From Marivita sp. GX14005 (GTDB lineage: Bacteria; Pseudomonadota; Alphaproteobacteria; Rhodobacterales; Rhodobacteraceae): 64,000 bases of DNA. The translations under genes and the position numbers were made by a program. Positions 18,921 through 28,502 of the stretch are shown in pieces (the first letter of the stretch is position 1; every line of letters begins with the position of its first letter). The DNA lies in NCBI RefSeq assembly GCF_023370775.1, contig NZ_JAMCCQ010000002.1, forward strand, positions 558,001 through 622,000, written 5' to 3'. The notes beneath the pieces were generated by a model, which worked only from the letters and a program-made list of their open reading frames with translations, made no database searches and was not told the origin of the DNA.

Positions 18921-19818
18921 CTCAGCCATCGCGCCGCCCCGGACGCTGGACGCGCTGCGTGCGCTCAGCCTTCGGTTGGGGCGGGAGGATGCACCGGTCC
19001 GGCTCGGCCCGAAGGCGCGCCACGCGCTGGCCGGGATGATCGAGCTGCAGGGCGATCCGGCGCTCCTGTCAATCACCGCGCTGGCAGACAAGCTGGCCGT
19101 GAACCCGTCCACGCTCTCGCGGCTTGCGCGCAATCTGGGCTATGCCAATTTCGGTGCGCTGCAAACGGTGCTGCTCAGCGCGTCACTGGCGGGGCCGGGG
19201 CAGTTCTACACCAATCAGGCGCGCGCTGCGCTGGAAGGCGAGGATGTGTCGGGGCTTGGCGGCATCGCGCGGCTTTGCCGCGAAAGCCAGGCGAATATCG
19301 ACCGTTTCCTGAACCGCAGCGACGCCGAAACGTTCCGGGGCGTTGCCGCCAAACTCTCGGCAGCGCGGCGCGTCAGGGTGCATGGAATCCGCCAGTTTCA
19401 CGCGGTCGCCAGCTTTCTCGTCTACGGGCTGGGGATGATCCGCTCGGATGTCGCGCTGCTCGATGCGCAGGCGGGCGGAACGGCGGAAGGCCTTGCGGCG
19501 ATGGGCGAGAGGGACGTGCTTGTCTCGACCAGTTGCAACCCCTATTCGGCAGAGGTCGTGGAGACCGCCAAGGCGGCAGCGGAGCAGGGGATCGAGGTGA
19601 TCGCCCTGACAGATCACGCGAATTCGCCCCTCTTGGCCAGCGCGCGGCTGGCCATTCTGGCACCGCACGAGACAAGCTTCCTGTCCAATTCGCTCAGCAC
19701 GTTCATCGTGGCGGCCGAATGCATCATCAACGGCTGCGCCGCCATCGATCCCGAACGTTCCAAGCGGGCGCTGCAGGAACGCGACCGCATGATCAAGCGC
19801 CTGCTGATCGAGCTTTGA
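18904..19818 (+). CDS. RpiR/MurR family transcriptional regulator
   Basis: A 304-residue regulator. The N-terminal RpiR helix-turn-helix is ITALADKLAVNPSTLSRLARNLGYANFGALQ. The C-terminal SIS domain, about residues 140-275, has RVRVHGIRQFHAVASFLVYG and VLVSTSCNPYSAEVVETAKAA, the phospho-sugar-type binding fold. The start is uncertain: GTG at 18904 overlaps the hydrolase by 17 bp and lacks a clear Shine-Dalgarno. As the last gene of the ABC/hydrolase operon it probably controls that operon and the divergent aminotransferase through the TGCA boxes. The effector is unknown. Confidence 0.88.
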   Translation: MSNEPDSAIAPPRTLDALRALSLRLGREDAPVRLGPKARHALAGMIELQGDPALLSITALADKLAVNPSTLSRLARNLGYANFGALQTVLLSASLAGPGQFYTNQARAALEGEDVSGLGGIARLCRESQANIDRFLNRSDAETFRGVAAKLSAARRVRVHGIRQFHAVASFLVYGLGMIRSDVALLDAQAGGTAEGLAAMGERDVLVSTSCNPYSAEVVETAKAAAEQGIEVIALTDHANSPLLASARLAILAPHETSFLSNSLSTFIVAAECIINGCAAIDPERSKRALQERDRMIKRLLIEL

Positions 19819-19831
19819 GCGCCCGGCGGCG

Positions 19832-20170
19832 TCAGACGTCCTCCGCCTCGGCCAGCCTTCGCGACAGGCGCAGCTTGATCTCGGCCGGCTCCGCGCCGAT
19901 GGCCTGAACCAGCCGTTCGATCCGCCCATGCGCGCCGTGCAACTGATCGAGCAGCGACATGATGATGACCAGCGCATCCTCGTTGACCTCGAAATCGTCG
20001 GTCAACTCGCACAGAAGCGTGATCCGCCGCAGATCGAGCCGCCGGTAGCGCGGGCCGTCAGGTGTCATCACCGGGCGCACGATGCGCAGACGTTCGAACT
20101 GCAGCAGCCGATCCTCGGTCAGTGGAGCGATGCGGGCGATTACCTCTTCGGGGGCGTAAATCTCGGTCAT
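19832..20170 (-). CDS. cbpM: Chaperone modulator CbpM
   Basis: A 112-residue MerR-like small protein. IYAPEEVIARIAPLTEDRLLQFERLRIVRP resembles a MerR helix-turn-helix, followed by RYRRLDLRRITLLCELTDDFEV and a C-terminal helix. CbpM binds the J domain of CbpA and inhibits its co-chaperone and DNA-binding action. Its start overlaps the cbpA stop by 4 bp (ATGA), the canonical arrangement, so identity rests on both sequence and partner. It is convergent with the RpiR gene. Confidence 0.85.
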   Translation of the reverse strand: MTEIYAPEEVIARIAPLTEDRLLQFERLRIVRPVMTPDGPRYRRLDLRRITLLCELTDDFEVNEDALVIIMSLLDQLHGAHGRIERLVQAIGAEPAEIKLRLSRRLAEAEDV

Positions 20171-21114
20171 GCCGTTTCCTTTCCGCCGCGCGGATCATAG
20201 GCGTGATCCTTGCGCCAGTCTTCCATGAAGCGTTTGAGATCGGCATCCACCTTCGGCGGTGCGACGATGCTCAGCGTGACGCGATGATCGCCGGCGCCCT
20301 TGCGCGTCTTGACCCCGCGCCCCTTGAGCCGCAGCGTCTGGCCGGAACTCGCGCCCGGCGGCACCGTCACGCTTACCGCGCCATGCACAGTTTGAAGCCG
20401 CACCTTCCCGCCGAGGATCGCCTCGTCGATGGAGATGGGCAGGGTCGAGAGGATATCATTGCCCTCGCGTTCGAAATCCGGGTGCGGCGCGACGTCGAGC
20501 GTGATGTAGGCGTCGCCCGGCAGCCCGGCGCCGAAGCCTGGCTCGCCCTTGCCGCGCAGGCGCAGCGTCTGACCGTCGCGCGCGCCTTCGGGGATCGTCA
20601 CTTCGAGCGCCGAGCCGTCCGGCAGGGTGATCCGCGTTTTTGCCCCGCGCACCGCATCGAGAAACGGCACGGCGAGCCGATACTGCACATCCTGCCCCGG
20701 CAAATCGCCGAACGCGCTGCTATAGCCGCCGCCCGCGCCGCCGCCGCGTCCGCGTGCGAACTGGGCAAAGAAATCATCCGCATCGAAGCCTTCGCCGAAC
20801 GGGTTGCCACCGGGCGCCGTGCCCTGCCGCGCATAGGGGTTTTCGGGTCGCCGGGCCTCTTCGCGGTAATATCCGCGCGGCGCGGTCTCTGCGCCGGTGG
20901 CGTCGATTTCGCCCGCGTCGAAACGGCGGCGCTGTTCGGGATCCTTGAGCAGATCATAGGCGCGCCCGGCGGCCTTGAACCGCGCCTCGGCGGCGGGATC
21001 GTCAGGGTTGAGATCCGGATGATCGGTGCGTGCGATCTTGCGATAGGCCTTCTTGATCTCCTCGGCCGTCGCGTTCTTTGACAGGCCGAGGGCGGCATAT
21101 GGGTCTTGTGTCAT
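20167..21114 (-). CDS. cbpA: CbpA-type DnaJ co-chaperone (no zinc finger)
   Basis: A 315-residue type II J-protein. The J domain occupies residues 1-68 with HPD at 32-34. A Gly-rich linker follows (about 105-130), then the two C-terminal beta domains, visible as QTLRLRGKGEPG and QTLRLKGRG, the client-binding repeats. The four CxxCxGxG zinc motifs of DnaJ itself are absent, which marks the CbpA class. It works with DnaK, and the class also binds curved DNA and enters the nucleoid. It is coupled to cbpM. It is divergent from the autotransporter gene. Confidence 0.9.
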   Translation of the reverse strand: MTQDPYAALGLSKNATAEEIKKAYRKIARTDHPDLNPDDPAAEARFKAAGRAYDLLKDPEQRRRFDAGEIDATGAETAPRGYYREEARRPENPYARQGTAPGGNPFGEGFDADDFFAQFARGRGGGAGGGYSSAFGDLPGQDVQYRLAVPFLDAVRGAKTRITLPDGSALEVTIPEGARDGQTLRLRGKGEPGFGAGLPGDAYITLDVAPHPDFEREGNDILSTLPISIDEAILGGKVRLQTVHGAVSVTVPPGASSGQTLRLKGRGVKTRKGAGDHRVTLSIVAPPKVDADLKRFMEDWRKDHAYDPRGGKETA

Positions 21115-21283
21115 GGCTCACTCCACGTTCCTGCATCAATTTATGGGCAAGCGGCGCGATTGCAACGCATTGGCCCGGCGCGGCTTTTCCCGCGCCACCG
21201 GCGACGTTTCGCGTTGACTCCGCGTGGCGGGCGCAGCTTTCCTGAAAATTGGGCCGGACACGCGGCCCGAGGGAGGACAACGC

Positions 21284-23239
21284 ATGACATTCAAGAGACT
21301 TGCCTTGGCGAGCACGATTCTCGGCGGGATGGCGACCATCGCGGCGGCCGAGGACTTACGGTTCGACAAGCTTTACATCCTCGGAGATTCGCTGAGCGAC
21401 GCGGGCACCTATTCGCAATCGGTCATCGCGGGCGGCATGGGCGCGTTGCCGGCGATCGACTACAAGTTCCTGACCAATGCGCCGGACGGCTCCGCGCTGA
21501 CCTATGGTGAGGTGTTGGGCCGCGAGCTTGGCCTCAGCCTGGGGCCGAACATCTATTCGGCGGTGCCGGTTGCGGGACTGCCGCAGCAAGAGCTTGGCGG
21601 GACGATCTATGCCGAGGGCGGCGCGCGCGTCAGCGATCCCGATGGCAATGCCTTCGATCCCGCGCTCGGGATCACGACGCGGCCGCTGACCGAGCAGGTT
21701 GACCGGCTGCTGGAGGATCGGGCGCGGTTCGATGAAAACGACCTACTGATCCTCTGGGGCGGCGCGAATGATGTGTTCGCGCAGGCGCGCGCCGTTGGCG
21801 GGGGTGCGCTCACGCCCGGTCAGGCGGCGGCGAATATGGGGCAGGCGGCCGGTGACCTGCTCGGGCTGGTCGACCGCGTCAGGGCTGCAGGGGCCGAAAC
21901 CGTTATCGTCGTCACAGTTCCCGATACCGGCACGACGCCGCTCGGCCAGAGCCTTGGCCCCCAGGGCGCTGCGCTGCAAACCGCGCTTGCAGGCGCGTTC
22001 AATGACACGCTTCTGGCTGGAATCGGCGGGCGGGCCGTGGTCGTGGATTCGGCCAAGCTGCTGAGCACGGTGCAAGCCGATCCGGTCCGATACGGGTTCA
22101 CCGCGCCGAACGCTGCCAGCGTGCCTGCGTGCCCGGGCAACGCGCTTATCTGCGTCCAGGGGCTGAACGCCAGCGCCGATAGCGAAGAGCGCATCTTCGC
22201 AGATGGCGTCCACCCCACCGCTGCCGCCCACAAGCTGTTCGGTCAGGCAGCGTTCGCCGGGCTGCAAGCGGCGACCCGGACAGGGATCATCCCGGTCGCC
22301 ACGATGACCGCCCTGCGCCAGCACGGGCTGTCCATCGAGAACCGGATGAACCCGACCGTCCTGCGGGTGACGGGCGCGGATGGAGCCCCGCGCAGGCGCG
22401 AAGTTGGTGAGGTCGATGTCTTCGCGAGTCTCGATATCGGTTCGTTCGAGGCCGACGCGCAGCAGATTACGCCGGGGCTGGAGGGGGATACTCGTGTGCT
22501 CAAGGCGGGCGCGGATATTGCCGTGGCACCCAACGCGACCCTTGGTGCGGGTATTAGCCTCGACTACGGCGAGGTCGATTTCGACAACGATACCGGAGGG
22601 TTCGAAAGCGATGTTCTGGTCGGCGTCGTGTTCGGCCAAGTCGCCTTGTCGCCGAACTACTACGTCAGTGCGGCCTTCGGCGGCGGCCATATCGAGGTTG
22701 ACGAGATCACCCGCAGCTTCCGCCTTGGCGCCGCGACGGAACGCTACACGGCGGACACGGATGGCAGCTATCGCTTTGCGCGTATCGGCGGCGGCGGGCT
22801 GTATAGCCTGAACCCGAGCGTGCGGCTCAATCCGTTCGCCCATTACACATGGGAAAAGGTGTCCATCGACGGCTTCACGGAATCGGACGGCGCGGCCAGC
22901 CTGTCTTTCGGCGATGCCGAATACGAATCGAAACGCGTGACCGCAGGTCTTTCGGCGATCTTCACGCCGCAGGATATGGATGGCTGGGTGTTTGGTCTGC
23001 GCGGATCGGTGGAGCACGATCTGAACGACGATCCGCTGAAGGTCTCGCTTGGGCCCAGCGAGGATGTGCTCGGCACCGTCTCCGCGCCGCGCCCGGATCG
23101 GACATGGGGCTATCTGTCCGGCTCGGTTGTCAAGGATTTCGGCTCTGGTCGATATCTGAGTCTGACCGGTGCAAGCTCCGTCGGGCTGGACGGGGCGCGC
23201 GGGTTTACAGGCGCGGTGAGCTACAAGATGACGTTCTGA
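21284..23239 (+). CDS. Autotransporter GDSL esterase/lipase
   Basis: A 651-residue secreted enzyme. Residues 1-22 are an export signal ending AAA. The SGNH hydrolase passenger has block I GDSLSDAG (Ser36), block III GGANDVF and block V DGVHP (Asp307, His310). From about residue 385 to the end is an autotransporter beta-barrel, with alternating hydrophobic strands and the terminal Phe of outer membrane proteins (SYKMTF). The passenger should be exposed at the cell surface and hydrolyse short esters or lipids. GGGAGG precedes the ATG at 21284; a start at 21224 would add 20 residues with no site. It ends at a strong terminator. Confidence 0.92.
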   Translation: MTFKRLALASTILGGMATIAAAEDLRFDKLYILGDSLSDAGTYSQSVIAGGMGALPAIDYKFLTNAPDGSALTYGEVLGRELGLSLGPNIYSAVPVAGLPQQELGGTIYAEGGARVSDPDGNAFDPALGITTRPLTEQVDRLLEDRARFDENDLLILWGGANDVFAQARAVGGGALTPGQAAANMGQAAGDLLGLVDRVRAAGAETVIVVTVPDTGTTPLGQSLGPQGAALQTALAGAFNDTLLAGIGGRAVVVDSAKLLSTVQADPVRYGFTAPNAASVPACPGNALICVQGLNASADSEERIFADGVHPTAAAHKLFGQAAFAGLQAATRTGIIPVATMTALRQHGLSIENRMNPTVLRVTGADGAPRRREVGEVDVFASLDIGSFEADAQQITPGLEGDTRVLKAGADIAVAPNATLGAGISLDYGEVDFDNDTGGFESDVLVGVVFGQVALSPNYYVSAAFGGGHIEVDEITRSFRLGAATERYTADTDGSYRFARIGGGGLYSLNPSVRLNPFAHYTWEKVSIDGFTESDGAASLSFGDAEYESKRVTAGLSAIFTPQDMDGWVFGLRGSVEHDLNDDPLKVSLGPSEDVLGTVSAPRPDRTWGYLSGSVVKDFGSGRYLSLTGASSVGLDGARGFTGAVSYKMTF

Positions 23240-23267
23240 TCCGCCCTGATGCCGAACCCCGGACACT

Positions 23268-23298
23268 GAAAAGGGCCGCCCGCGGGCGACCCTTTTTC
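23268..23298. terminator. Bidirectional intrinsic terminator
   Basis: GAAAAGGG (23268-23275) pairs with CCCTTTTTC (23290-23298). The loop is itself a GC palindrome, and the arms supply T tracts on both strands. It lies between the convergent autotransporter and DUF882 genes. Confidence 0.88.
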
Positions 23299-23316
23299 AT
23301 TGGCAGGGATAGTCGT

Positions 23317-23886
23317 TTACCGACCCCAGGACCGGACCGGACCGCAATCCATGTGAACGAAATTCGAACTGGAATAACGTCCGACGCCGCCGGCCTTGCA
23401 CGCGGAAGCCGCGCGGGCCATCTGATTGACAGAGCGTGCACTGAGCCGCAGATCGGCCGCCTGGCCCTTCAGGTGCAAGGAGTTCTTCGCCACACCCGAC
23501 CCGCGCCGCCGAAGCATCGCATTGGTTTTCGGGCTGCGATAGCCGCTGAGCAGCATGTAAGGCTCGCTCACATCCATCAGGTTGTGCGCCGCCGCCATGA
23601 TATCGATGGTGCGCAGGTCGATCGCCTTGACGTCATGCGTGCGCCAATCGCGCATGAAATGGTGAATTTCGTTGACCGCGTCCGAGATGTAATCGCCTTC
23701 GATCCAGTAGATCATGTCAATCCGTTCGCCGGTGCGGCCCGAGTACATCTTGATCCGCCGGATATCGCCCCCGCCGCGCAAGAAGCCCGCAGCCTTGGAA
23801 TATGTCGGTGCCGCGGTGAGGGCCGTGGCCGCAAATGCGCCAAGCAGTCCGCGGCGCGTCATTACGCCCGATGCTGTATCAGTCAT
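23317..23886 (-). CDS. DUF882 / YcbK-like M15 family periplasmic protein
   Basis: A 189-residue protein with a twin-arginine signal (TRRGLLGAFAATALTAAP). The mature domain has SGYRSPKTNAML, then SLHLKGQAADLR, the metal-binding HxxGxAxD of M15-like D,D-peptidases, and FVHMDCG with a further histidine. This suggests a zinc-dependent peptidoglycan peptidase. It diverges from an L,D-transpeptidase gene, mirroring the ycbB/ycbK neighbourhood of enterobacteria and supporting a wall-remodelling role. An alternative start at the second Met (residue 9) would place the twin arginines at the very N-terminus. Confidence 0.88.
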   Translation of the reverse strand: MTDTASGVMTRRGLLGAFAATALTAAPTYSKAAGFLRGGGDIRRIKMYSGRTGERIDMIYWIEGDYISDAVNEIHHFMRDWRTHDVKAIDLRTIDIMAAAHNLMDVSEPYMLLSGYRSPKTNAMLRRRGSGVAKNSLHLKGQAADLRLSARSVNQMARAASACKAGGVGRYSSSNFVHMDCGPVRSWGR

Positions 23887-24242
23887 TGAGAAGTGCCTGT
23901 CCCGTAGTTCACTTTGCTGGATTTCGACCCACGACGTTGCGCGGGCGCTGCCGATTGCCTTGTGATGTGAAGACTATGACACACGCAGAATCTCAAAAAA
24001 ACCTAAACTTTGGGAACATTTTTTTATTCAAGGCGTTTCGGCGAATTTCTGCTTAAATCGGCACGCTGTGTTACACTTGCGCTACCCTGCGAAAGCTTTT
24101 GCCGCAAAGCCGCAAAGCGCTGGCAAAAGGTGCTGAAAACCTCTTTGTGATTGGACAGTGTTCCGGCGCGCGCGGAGCATGATGAACAATCGTCAGCCTA
24201 TCGCGTTGGAATGGCAACCATAATCGAAGCCCGAGGAGAGCC
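23887..24242. other. Divergent intergenic region with a hairpin
   Basis: This 356-bp AT-richer gap separates the DUF882 and L,D-transpeptidase starts and must hold both promoters. CTTTTGCC (24096-24103) and GGCAAAAG (24122-24129) form an 8-bp stem with an 18-base loop that contains repeated GCAAAG. T and A tracts lie around 23990-24030. I see no convincing small gene and no clear -35/-10 pair. Confidence 0.5.
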
Positions 24243-25859
24243 GTGCAGATGATCCCCCCGATGTTCCAGCGTGGAGCCACCGTTCTTGCGTTTTTCGCGC
24301 TGGGGTTTTCATCGCCATCCGAAGCGGGCGCGGTCCAGATCACCGCTTTCCAGCAAGCGGTGGCGGAATCGGTGTCGCGCGACGGCGAGATCGCTGAATT
24401 TTACAGAGATCGCGGGTTTGCGCCGATCTGGACGGGAGAATCGCCCGCGGATTTGCAACGGCGCACAGTGTTGATCGAGGCGCTTTCGCTGGCGCGGCAT
24501 CATGGCCTCCCGGTCGAGAAATACCGGATCGAGCCGCTTCTCGCGCGCATGGCCTCGGTGCGGTCGGGCTACGCACGGGGCCGGATGGAGGTCGCGCTGA
24601 CAGAGCTCTACCTCGATTTCGCACGCGATATGAACACCGGGGTGATTGACACGCCGCGCAACGTGCGCCGCGAGATCGTGCGTGACATCCCGAAACGTGG
24701 CGCTGGCTACTATCTCGAAGGACTGCTTTCGGATACCCCCGGCACATTCATTGCCACGCTTGCCCCCCGTTCACAGGAATACGCGCGATTGATGAAAGCC
24801 CGGATGCGGCTGGAGCGGACGGTTGCGCGTGGTGGATGGGGCGCAACCGTGCCGGAGGGCAAGTTCGAACCGGGCGATGCCGGGTCCGGCGTCATCATTC
24901 TACGGGAGAGATTGATTGCCATGGGCTATCTGGAGCGCAGCGTCTCCGCGCGCTACGATGCGGAGATGACCGATGCGGTCAAAGCGTTCCAGGAAAGTCA
25001 TGGCCTTGCCGTCGACGGTGTTGTCGGGCCGAGCACGCGTTCCGCACTTAACGTCTCCGCGCTCGACCGGCTCAAATCCGTAATGGTCGCGATGGAGCGG
25101 GAGCGCTGGCTCAACAAGCCAGACGGTCTTGGCGAAAGGCACGTTCTGGTCAACATCACGGATTTCAGCGCGCGACTATACGACGAGGGCAAGCTGACCT
25201 TCGAGACACGTTCGGTTGTCGGGCATCAGGATCAGGACCGCCAGACACCGGAGTTTTCGGACGAAATGACTCACATGGTCATCAACCCGAGCTGGTATGT
25301 GCCGCGCTCCATCGTGGTGGGTGAATACCTGCCGAAATTGCGTCGCAACCCCCGCGCCGTCGGCCATATCGAAATCACCGACCGGCGAGGCCGCGTCGTC
25401 AGCCGAAATCGCAGCTTTGCCGGCTATACTGCCAAGACGTTCCCGTTTTCGATGCGGCAGAAACCCGGCCCGCGCAACGCGCTGGGCACGGTGAAGTTCA
25501 TGTTCCCGAACAAGTATAACATCTATCTACATGACACGCCGTCCAAAAGCCTCTTCGACCGGACCGTCCGCGCCTTCAGTCACGGCTGCGTCCGGCTGAG
25601 CGATCCGCATGACTTCGCCTACACGCTACTGGCGCGGCAAACCGCCGATCCGGCTGGAGAATTCAACCGCATCCTGCGCACCGGCAGGGAAACCCGCGTC
25701 AATCTCGATACGCCCGTTCCGGTGCATCTGATTTACCGCACCGCCTTTACCACGCCCAAGGGCGAGGTCCGCTTTCGCCCCGATATCTACGGGCGGGATG
25801 CCGCGATCTGGAACGCGCTCGAAGGTGAAGGGGTGGAGATCGGCGGTATTCGCAGCTAA
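24243..25859 (+). CDS. L,D-transpeptidase (YcbB/LdtD type)
   Basis: A 538-residue envelope enzyme. Residues 1-28 are an export signal. A peptidoglycan-binding PG_binding_1 module lies near 215-275 ([14 protein letters not shown], then [21 protein letters not shown]). The YkuD catalytic domain follows at about 300-485, with SHGCVRLSD holding the nucleophile Cys449. It forms 3-3 crosslinks in peptidoglycan or anchors proteins to it. The start may be GTG at 24243 or ATG at 24249, both behind GAGGAG. The length and module order are those of the long YcbB class. It is 31 bp upstream of lpxD on the same strand. Confidence 0.92.
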   Translation: MQMIPPMFQRGATVLAFFALGFSSPSEAGAVQITAFQQAVAESVSRDGEIAEFYRDRGFAPIWTGESPADLQRRTVLIEALSLARHHGLPVEKYRIEPLLARMASVRSGYARGRMEVALTELYLDFARDMNTGVIDTPRNVRREIVRDIPKRGAGYYLEGLLSDTPGTFIATLAPRSQEYARLMKARMRLERTVARGGWGATVPEGKFEPGDAGSGVIILRERLIAMGYLERSVSARYDAEMTDAVKAFQESHGLAVDGVVGPSTRSALNVSALDRLKSVMVAMERERWLNKPDGLGERHVLVNITDFSARLYDEGKLTFETRSVVGHQDQDRQTPEFSDEMTHMVINPSWYVPRSIVVGEYLPKLRRNPRAVGHIEITDRRGRVVSRNRSFAGYTAKTFPFSMRQKPGPRNALGTVKFMFPNKYNIYLHDTPSKSLFDRTVRAFSHGCVRLSDPHDFAYTLLARQTADPAGEFNRILRTGRETRVNLDTPVPVHLIYRTAFTTPKGEVRFRPDIYGRDAAIWNALEGEGVEIGGIRS

Positions 25860-25890
25860 ACCTGCCGCCGAACCGGCCGAAGGAGCAGGG

Positions 25891-26982
25891 ATGCCGCACA
25901 CCATCGCAGAGATCGCAGCCGCGCTCGGCATACGCGCCGAAGGCGATACCGCGCTGGCCGTGAGTGCCGTGGCCGAACCGGCGCGGGCCAGACCCGGAGA
26001 TCTCGCTCTGGCGATGAAACCCGCGTTCGCCGAGCAGATTGCGCAAGGGCGCGCGCAGGCGGCGATGCTCTGGGACGGAGCGGATTGGCAATCCTACGGT
26101 CTCAGGGCCGCGCTCCTCGCACCGCGGCCGCGCTACGCGATGGCCGGGCTGTCCGCCCTCATGGATGAAGGGCCGGGCTACCGTCCCGGCGTCCATCAGA
26201 CCGCCATCATCGACCCCGAAGCAAAGATCGAGGGTGATGTTTCGATTGGGCCTTACAGCGTGGTCGGAGCAGGGGCCGTGGTCGGTGCGGGTTCCGTACT
26301 CGGGGCGCAGGTTTTCGTCGGTAATGGCTCGCAAATCGGGCCGAGCGCACTCATTCATTCGGGTGTGCGCATCGGCCACGGCGTGCGCATCGGCCGCCGG
26401 TTTATCGCGCATTTCGGGGCTTCCATCGGCGCGGACGGGTTCTCCTTTGTCACGCCCGAGCCGTCGAGCGCCGAAAAGGCGCGCGAGACCTTGGGCGATC
26501 AAACCGGCGCCAAGGCACAGAGCTATGCACGGATCCACTCTCTCGGGAGCGTTGCCATCGGTGACGATGTGGAGATCGGCGCCAATGCCTGCATTGATCG
26601 CGGCACCGTGCGGGACACGGTAATCGGGGCCGGCTGCAAGCTCGATAACCTCGCGCAGATCGGCCATAACGTGACCATCGGCTCCGATTGCCTGATCTGC
26701 GCGCTTGTCGGCATCGGCGGCTCGACGCGCATCGGGAGCAATGTCGTGCTGGGCGGGCAAACCGGCGTGAGCGACAATATCTTCATCGGCGACAATGTCG
26801 TGACGGGCGGCGCGACCAAGGTGCTTTCGAACGTGCCTGCGGGACGTGTCATGCTGGGCTATCCGGCGATGAAGATGGAGGCGCAGCTCGATCTCTACAA
26901 GCAACTCCGCCGCCTGCCGCGCCTGATCGCGGATGTCGCGATGCTCAAGAAATCGGTTTCAAACCGGGATGCGAATGACTAG
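25891..26982 (+). CDS. lpxD: UDP-3-O-acylglucosamine N-acyltransferase
   Basis: A 363-residue enzyme of lipid A synthesis that transfers a 3-hydroxyacyl chain from ACP to UDP-3-O-acylglucosamine. The N-terminal uridine-binding domain (1-100) is followed by left-handed beta-helix hexapeptide repeats from about 100 to 325, for example [14 protein letters not shown]. The catalytic histidine lies in [13 protein letters not shown], His259. AAGGAG precedes the ATG at 25891. Usually lpxD follows bamA and ompH and precedes fabZ and lpxA; here it heads a set with its own ACP and ketosynthase, which is unusual. Confidence 0.95.
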   Translation: MPHTIAEIAAALGIRAEGDTALAVSAVAEPARARPGDLALAMKPAFAEQIAQGRAQAAMLWDGADWQSYGLRAALLAPRPRYAMAGLSALMDEGPGYRPGVHQTAIIDPEAKIEGDVSIGPYSVVGAGAVVGAGSVLGAQVFVGNGSQIGPSALIHSGVRIGHGVRIGRRFIAHFGASIGADGFSFVTPEPSSAEKARETLGDQTGAKAQSYARIHSLGSVAIGDDVEIGANACIDRGTVRDTVIGAGCKLDNLAQIGHNVTIGSDCLICALVGIGGSTRIGSNVVLGGQTGVSDNIFIGDNVVTGGATKVLSNVPAGRVMLGYPAMKMEAQLDLYKQLRRLPRLIADVAMLKKSVSNRDAND

Positions 26983-27021
26983 ATCACGCGCAATATCGGG
27001 GCCAATCGCGGGATCACAGCC

Positions 27022-27282
27022 ATGAATGTCGAACAGAAAGTCGTCCGTATCATTGCCGAACAGGCGATGATCGCGCCGCCCGATGTCGCGCTGACCGATA
27101 CCATGGACGATCTGGGGATCGACAGCATGGGCCTTGTCGAATGTATCTTCGCACTGGAGGAAGAGTTCGACATCGACGTGCCGTTCAACGCCAACGAGCC
27201 CGAAAAAAGCGATTTCGACATCTCGACGGTGGCCGGCGTCGTGACGGGTGTCGAACGCCTGATCGCGCAGCAAAAGGGCTGA
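27022..27282 (+). CDS. Acyl carrier protein, specialised
   Basis: An 86-residue acidic carrier protein. The phosphopantetheine attachment motif is GIDSMGLVE, with Ser35. It differs from the housekeeping AcpP in both its helices and its ending (FDISTVAGVVTGVERLIAQQ). It lies 39 bp after lpxD and 5 bp before a ketosynthase, so it probably carries a dedicated acyl chain, perhaps for lipid A. The role resembles AcpXL of rhizobia by position, but sequence similarity to AcpXL is only general. Confidence 0.9.
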   Translation: MNVEQKVVRIIAEQAMIAPPDVALTDTMDDLGIDSMGLVECIFALEEEFDIDVPFNANEPEKSDFDISTVAGVVTGVERLIAQQKG

Positions 27283-27287
27283 GGCCC

Positions 27288-28496
27288 ATGCCGCGCGTTG
27301 TCATCACCGGGGCGGGCACGATCAACGCGCTGGGCGGCAACGTGCCCGGCACGCTCGCCGCGATGCGCGATGGACACTGCGGCATCGGCCCGCTGGAGTT
27401 CCGCGACGTGGAGCGCCTGTCGATCCGGATCGGCGCGCAGGTTCGCGGTTTCGAGCCTTCGGCGCATTTCACGCCGCAGCAGCTCGCCCTTTACGATCGC
27501 TTCACACAGTTCGCCCTGATCGCCGCGCGTGAGGCGATGGCGCAATCCGGGCTGGAACTGACCGACGATCTGTCTCGCCGCGCCGGCGTCGTTCTAGGCA
27601 GTTCCGGCGGCGGTATGACGACGACGGATGACAATTACCGCGCCGTCTACCAGGAAGGCAAAAACCGGGTGCATCCCTTCGTCGTGCCCAAGTTGATGAA
27701 CAACGCGGCCGCCTCTCACATCTCGATGACATTCAACCTTCAGGGGCCGAGCTTTACCGTTTCGACCGCCTGCGCCTCATCGAACCACGCCATGAGCCAG
27801 GCCTTCCAGATGGTGCATGGCGGGCTGTCGCCGGTCATGCTGACGGGCGGCTCCGAAGCCATGCTGTGTTTCGGCGGGGTGAAGGCCTGGGAAGGGCTGC
27901 GCGTCATGTCGCGCGATGGCTGCCGCCCTTTCAGCGCGGACCGCAACGGCATGGTGCAGGGCGAGGGCGCGGGGGTGTTCGTCTTCGAGGAGTATGAACA
28001 CGCGCGCGCCCGCGGGGCCGAGATGCTGGCGGAGGTGATCGGCTTCGCGATGACCTCCGATGCGTCCGACATCGTCACGCCGTCGCAGGACGGTGCCGCG
28101 CGCGCGATGGCCGGAGCGCTGGCCGATGCCCGTCTGGCACCCGAGGATGTGGGCTATATCAACGCGCATGGCACCGGCACGGCCGTCAACGACCGGACCG
28201 AATGCGCCGCCATCGCGAATGTGTTCGGTGCGCATGCCGACCGGCTTATGGTCTCCTCCACGAAATCCATGCACGGCCATTGCATCGGCGCGACCGGTGC
28301 GGTCGAGTTGCTGGCGTGTATCATGGCGCTGCGCGACGGGATCATCGCGCCGACGGTGGGCTATACCGAACCCGATCCCGATTGCCCGCTCGACGTGGTG
28401 CCCAACGTGGCGCGCGAGCGGCCCGTCGAGGTCGCGCTTTCCAACTCCTTTGCCTTCGGCGGGCTGAACGCGGTTCTCGCGCTGCGCAGGATCTGA
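27288..28496 (+). CDS. Beta-ketoacyl-ACP synthase, FabF/KAS II type
   Basis: A 402-residue thiolase-fold condensing enzyme. The catalytic triad is Cys162 in STACASS, His295 in NAHGTGTAV and His331 in MHGHCIGATG, each at the FabF position. It condenses malonyl-ACP with an acyl chain and releases CO2. It follows the specialised ACP by 5 bp and lpxD upstream, suggesting elongation of a chain destined for lipid A or another envelope lipid. No ketoreductase or dehydratase is linked, so those steps would use general FAS enzymes. A double-palindrome element follows the stop by 6 bp. Confidence 0.92.
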   Translation: MPRVVITGAGTINALGGNVPGTLAAMRDGHCGIGPLEFRDVERLSIRIGAQVRGFEPSAHFTPQQLALYDRFTQFALIAAREAMAQSGLELTDDLSRRAGVVLGSSGGGMTTTDDNYRAVYQEGKNRVHPFVVPKLMNNAAASHISMTFNLQGPSFTVSTACASSNHAMSQAFQMVHGGLSPVMLTGGSEAMLCFGGVKAWEGLRVMSRDGCRPFSADRNGMVQGEGAGVFVFEEYEHARARGAEMLAEVIGFAMTSDASDIVTPSQDGAARAMAGALADARLAPEDVGYINAHGTGTAVNDRTECAAIANVFGAHADRLMVSSTKSMHGHCIGATGAVELLACIMALRDGIIAPTVGYTEPDPDCPLDVVPNVARERPVEVALSNSFAFGGLNAVLALRRI

Positions 28497-28502
28497 AGCG
28501 GC

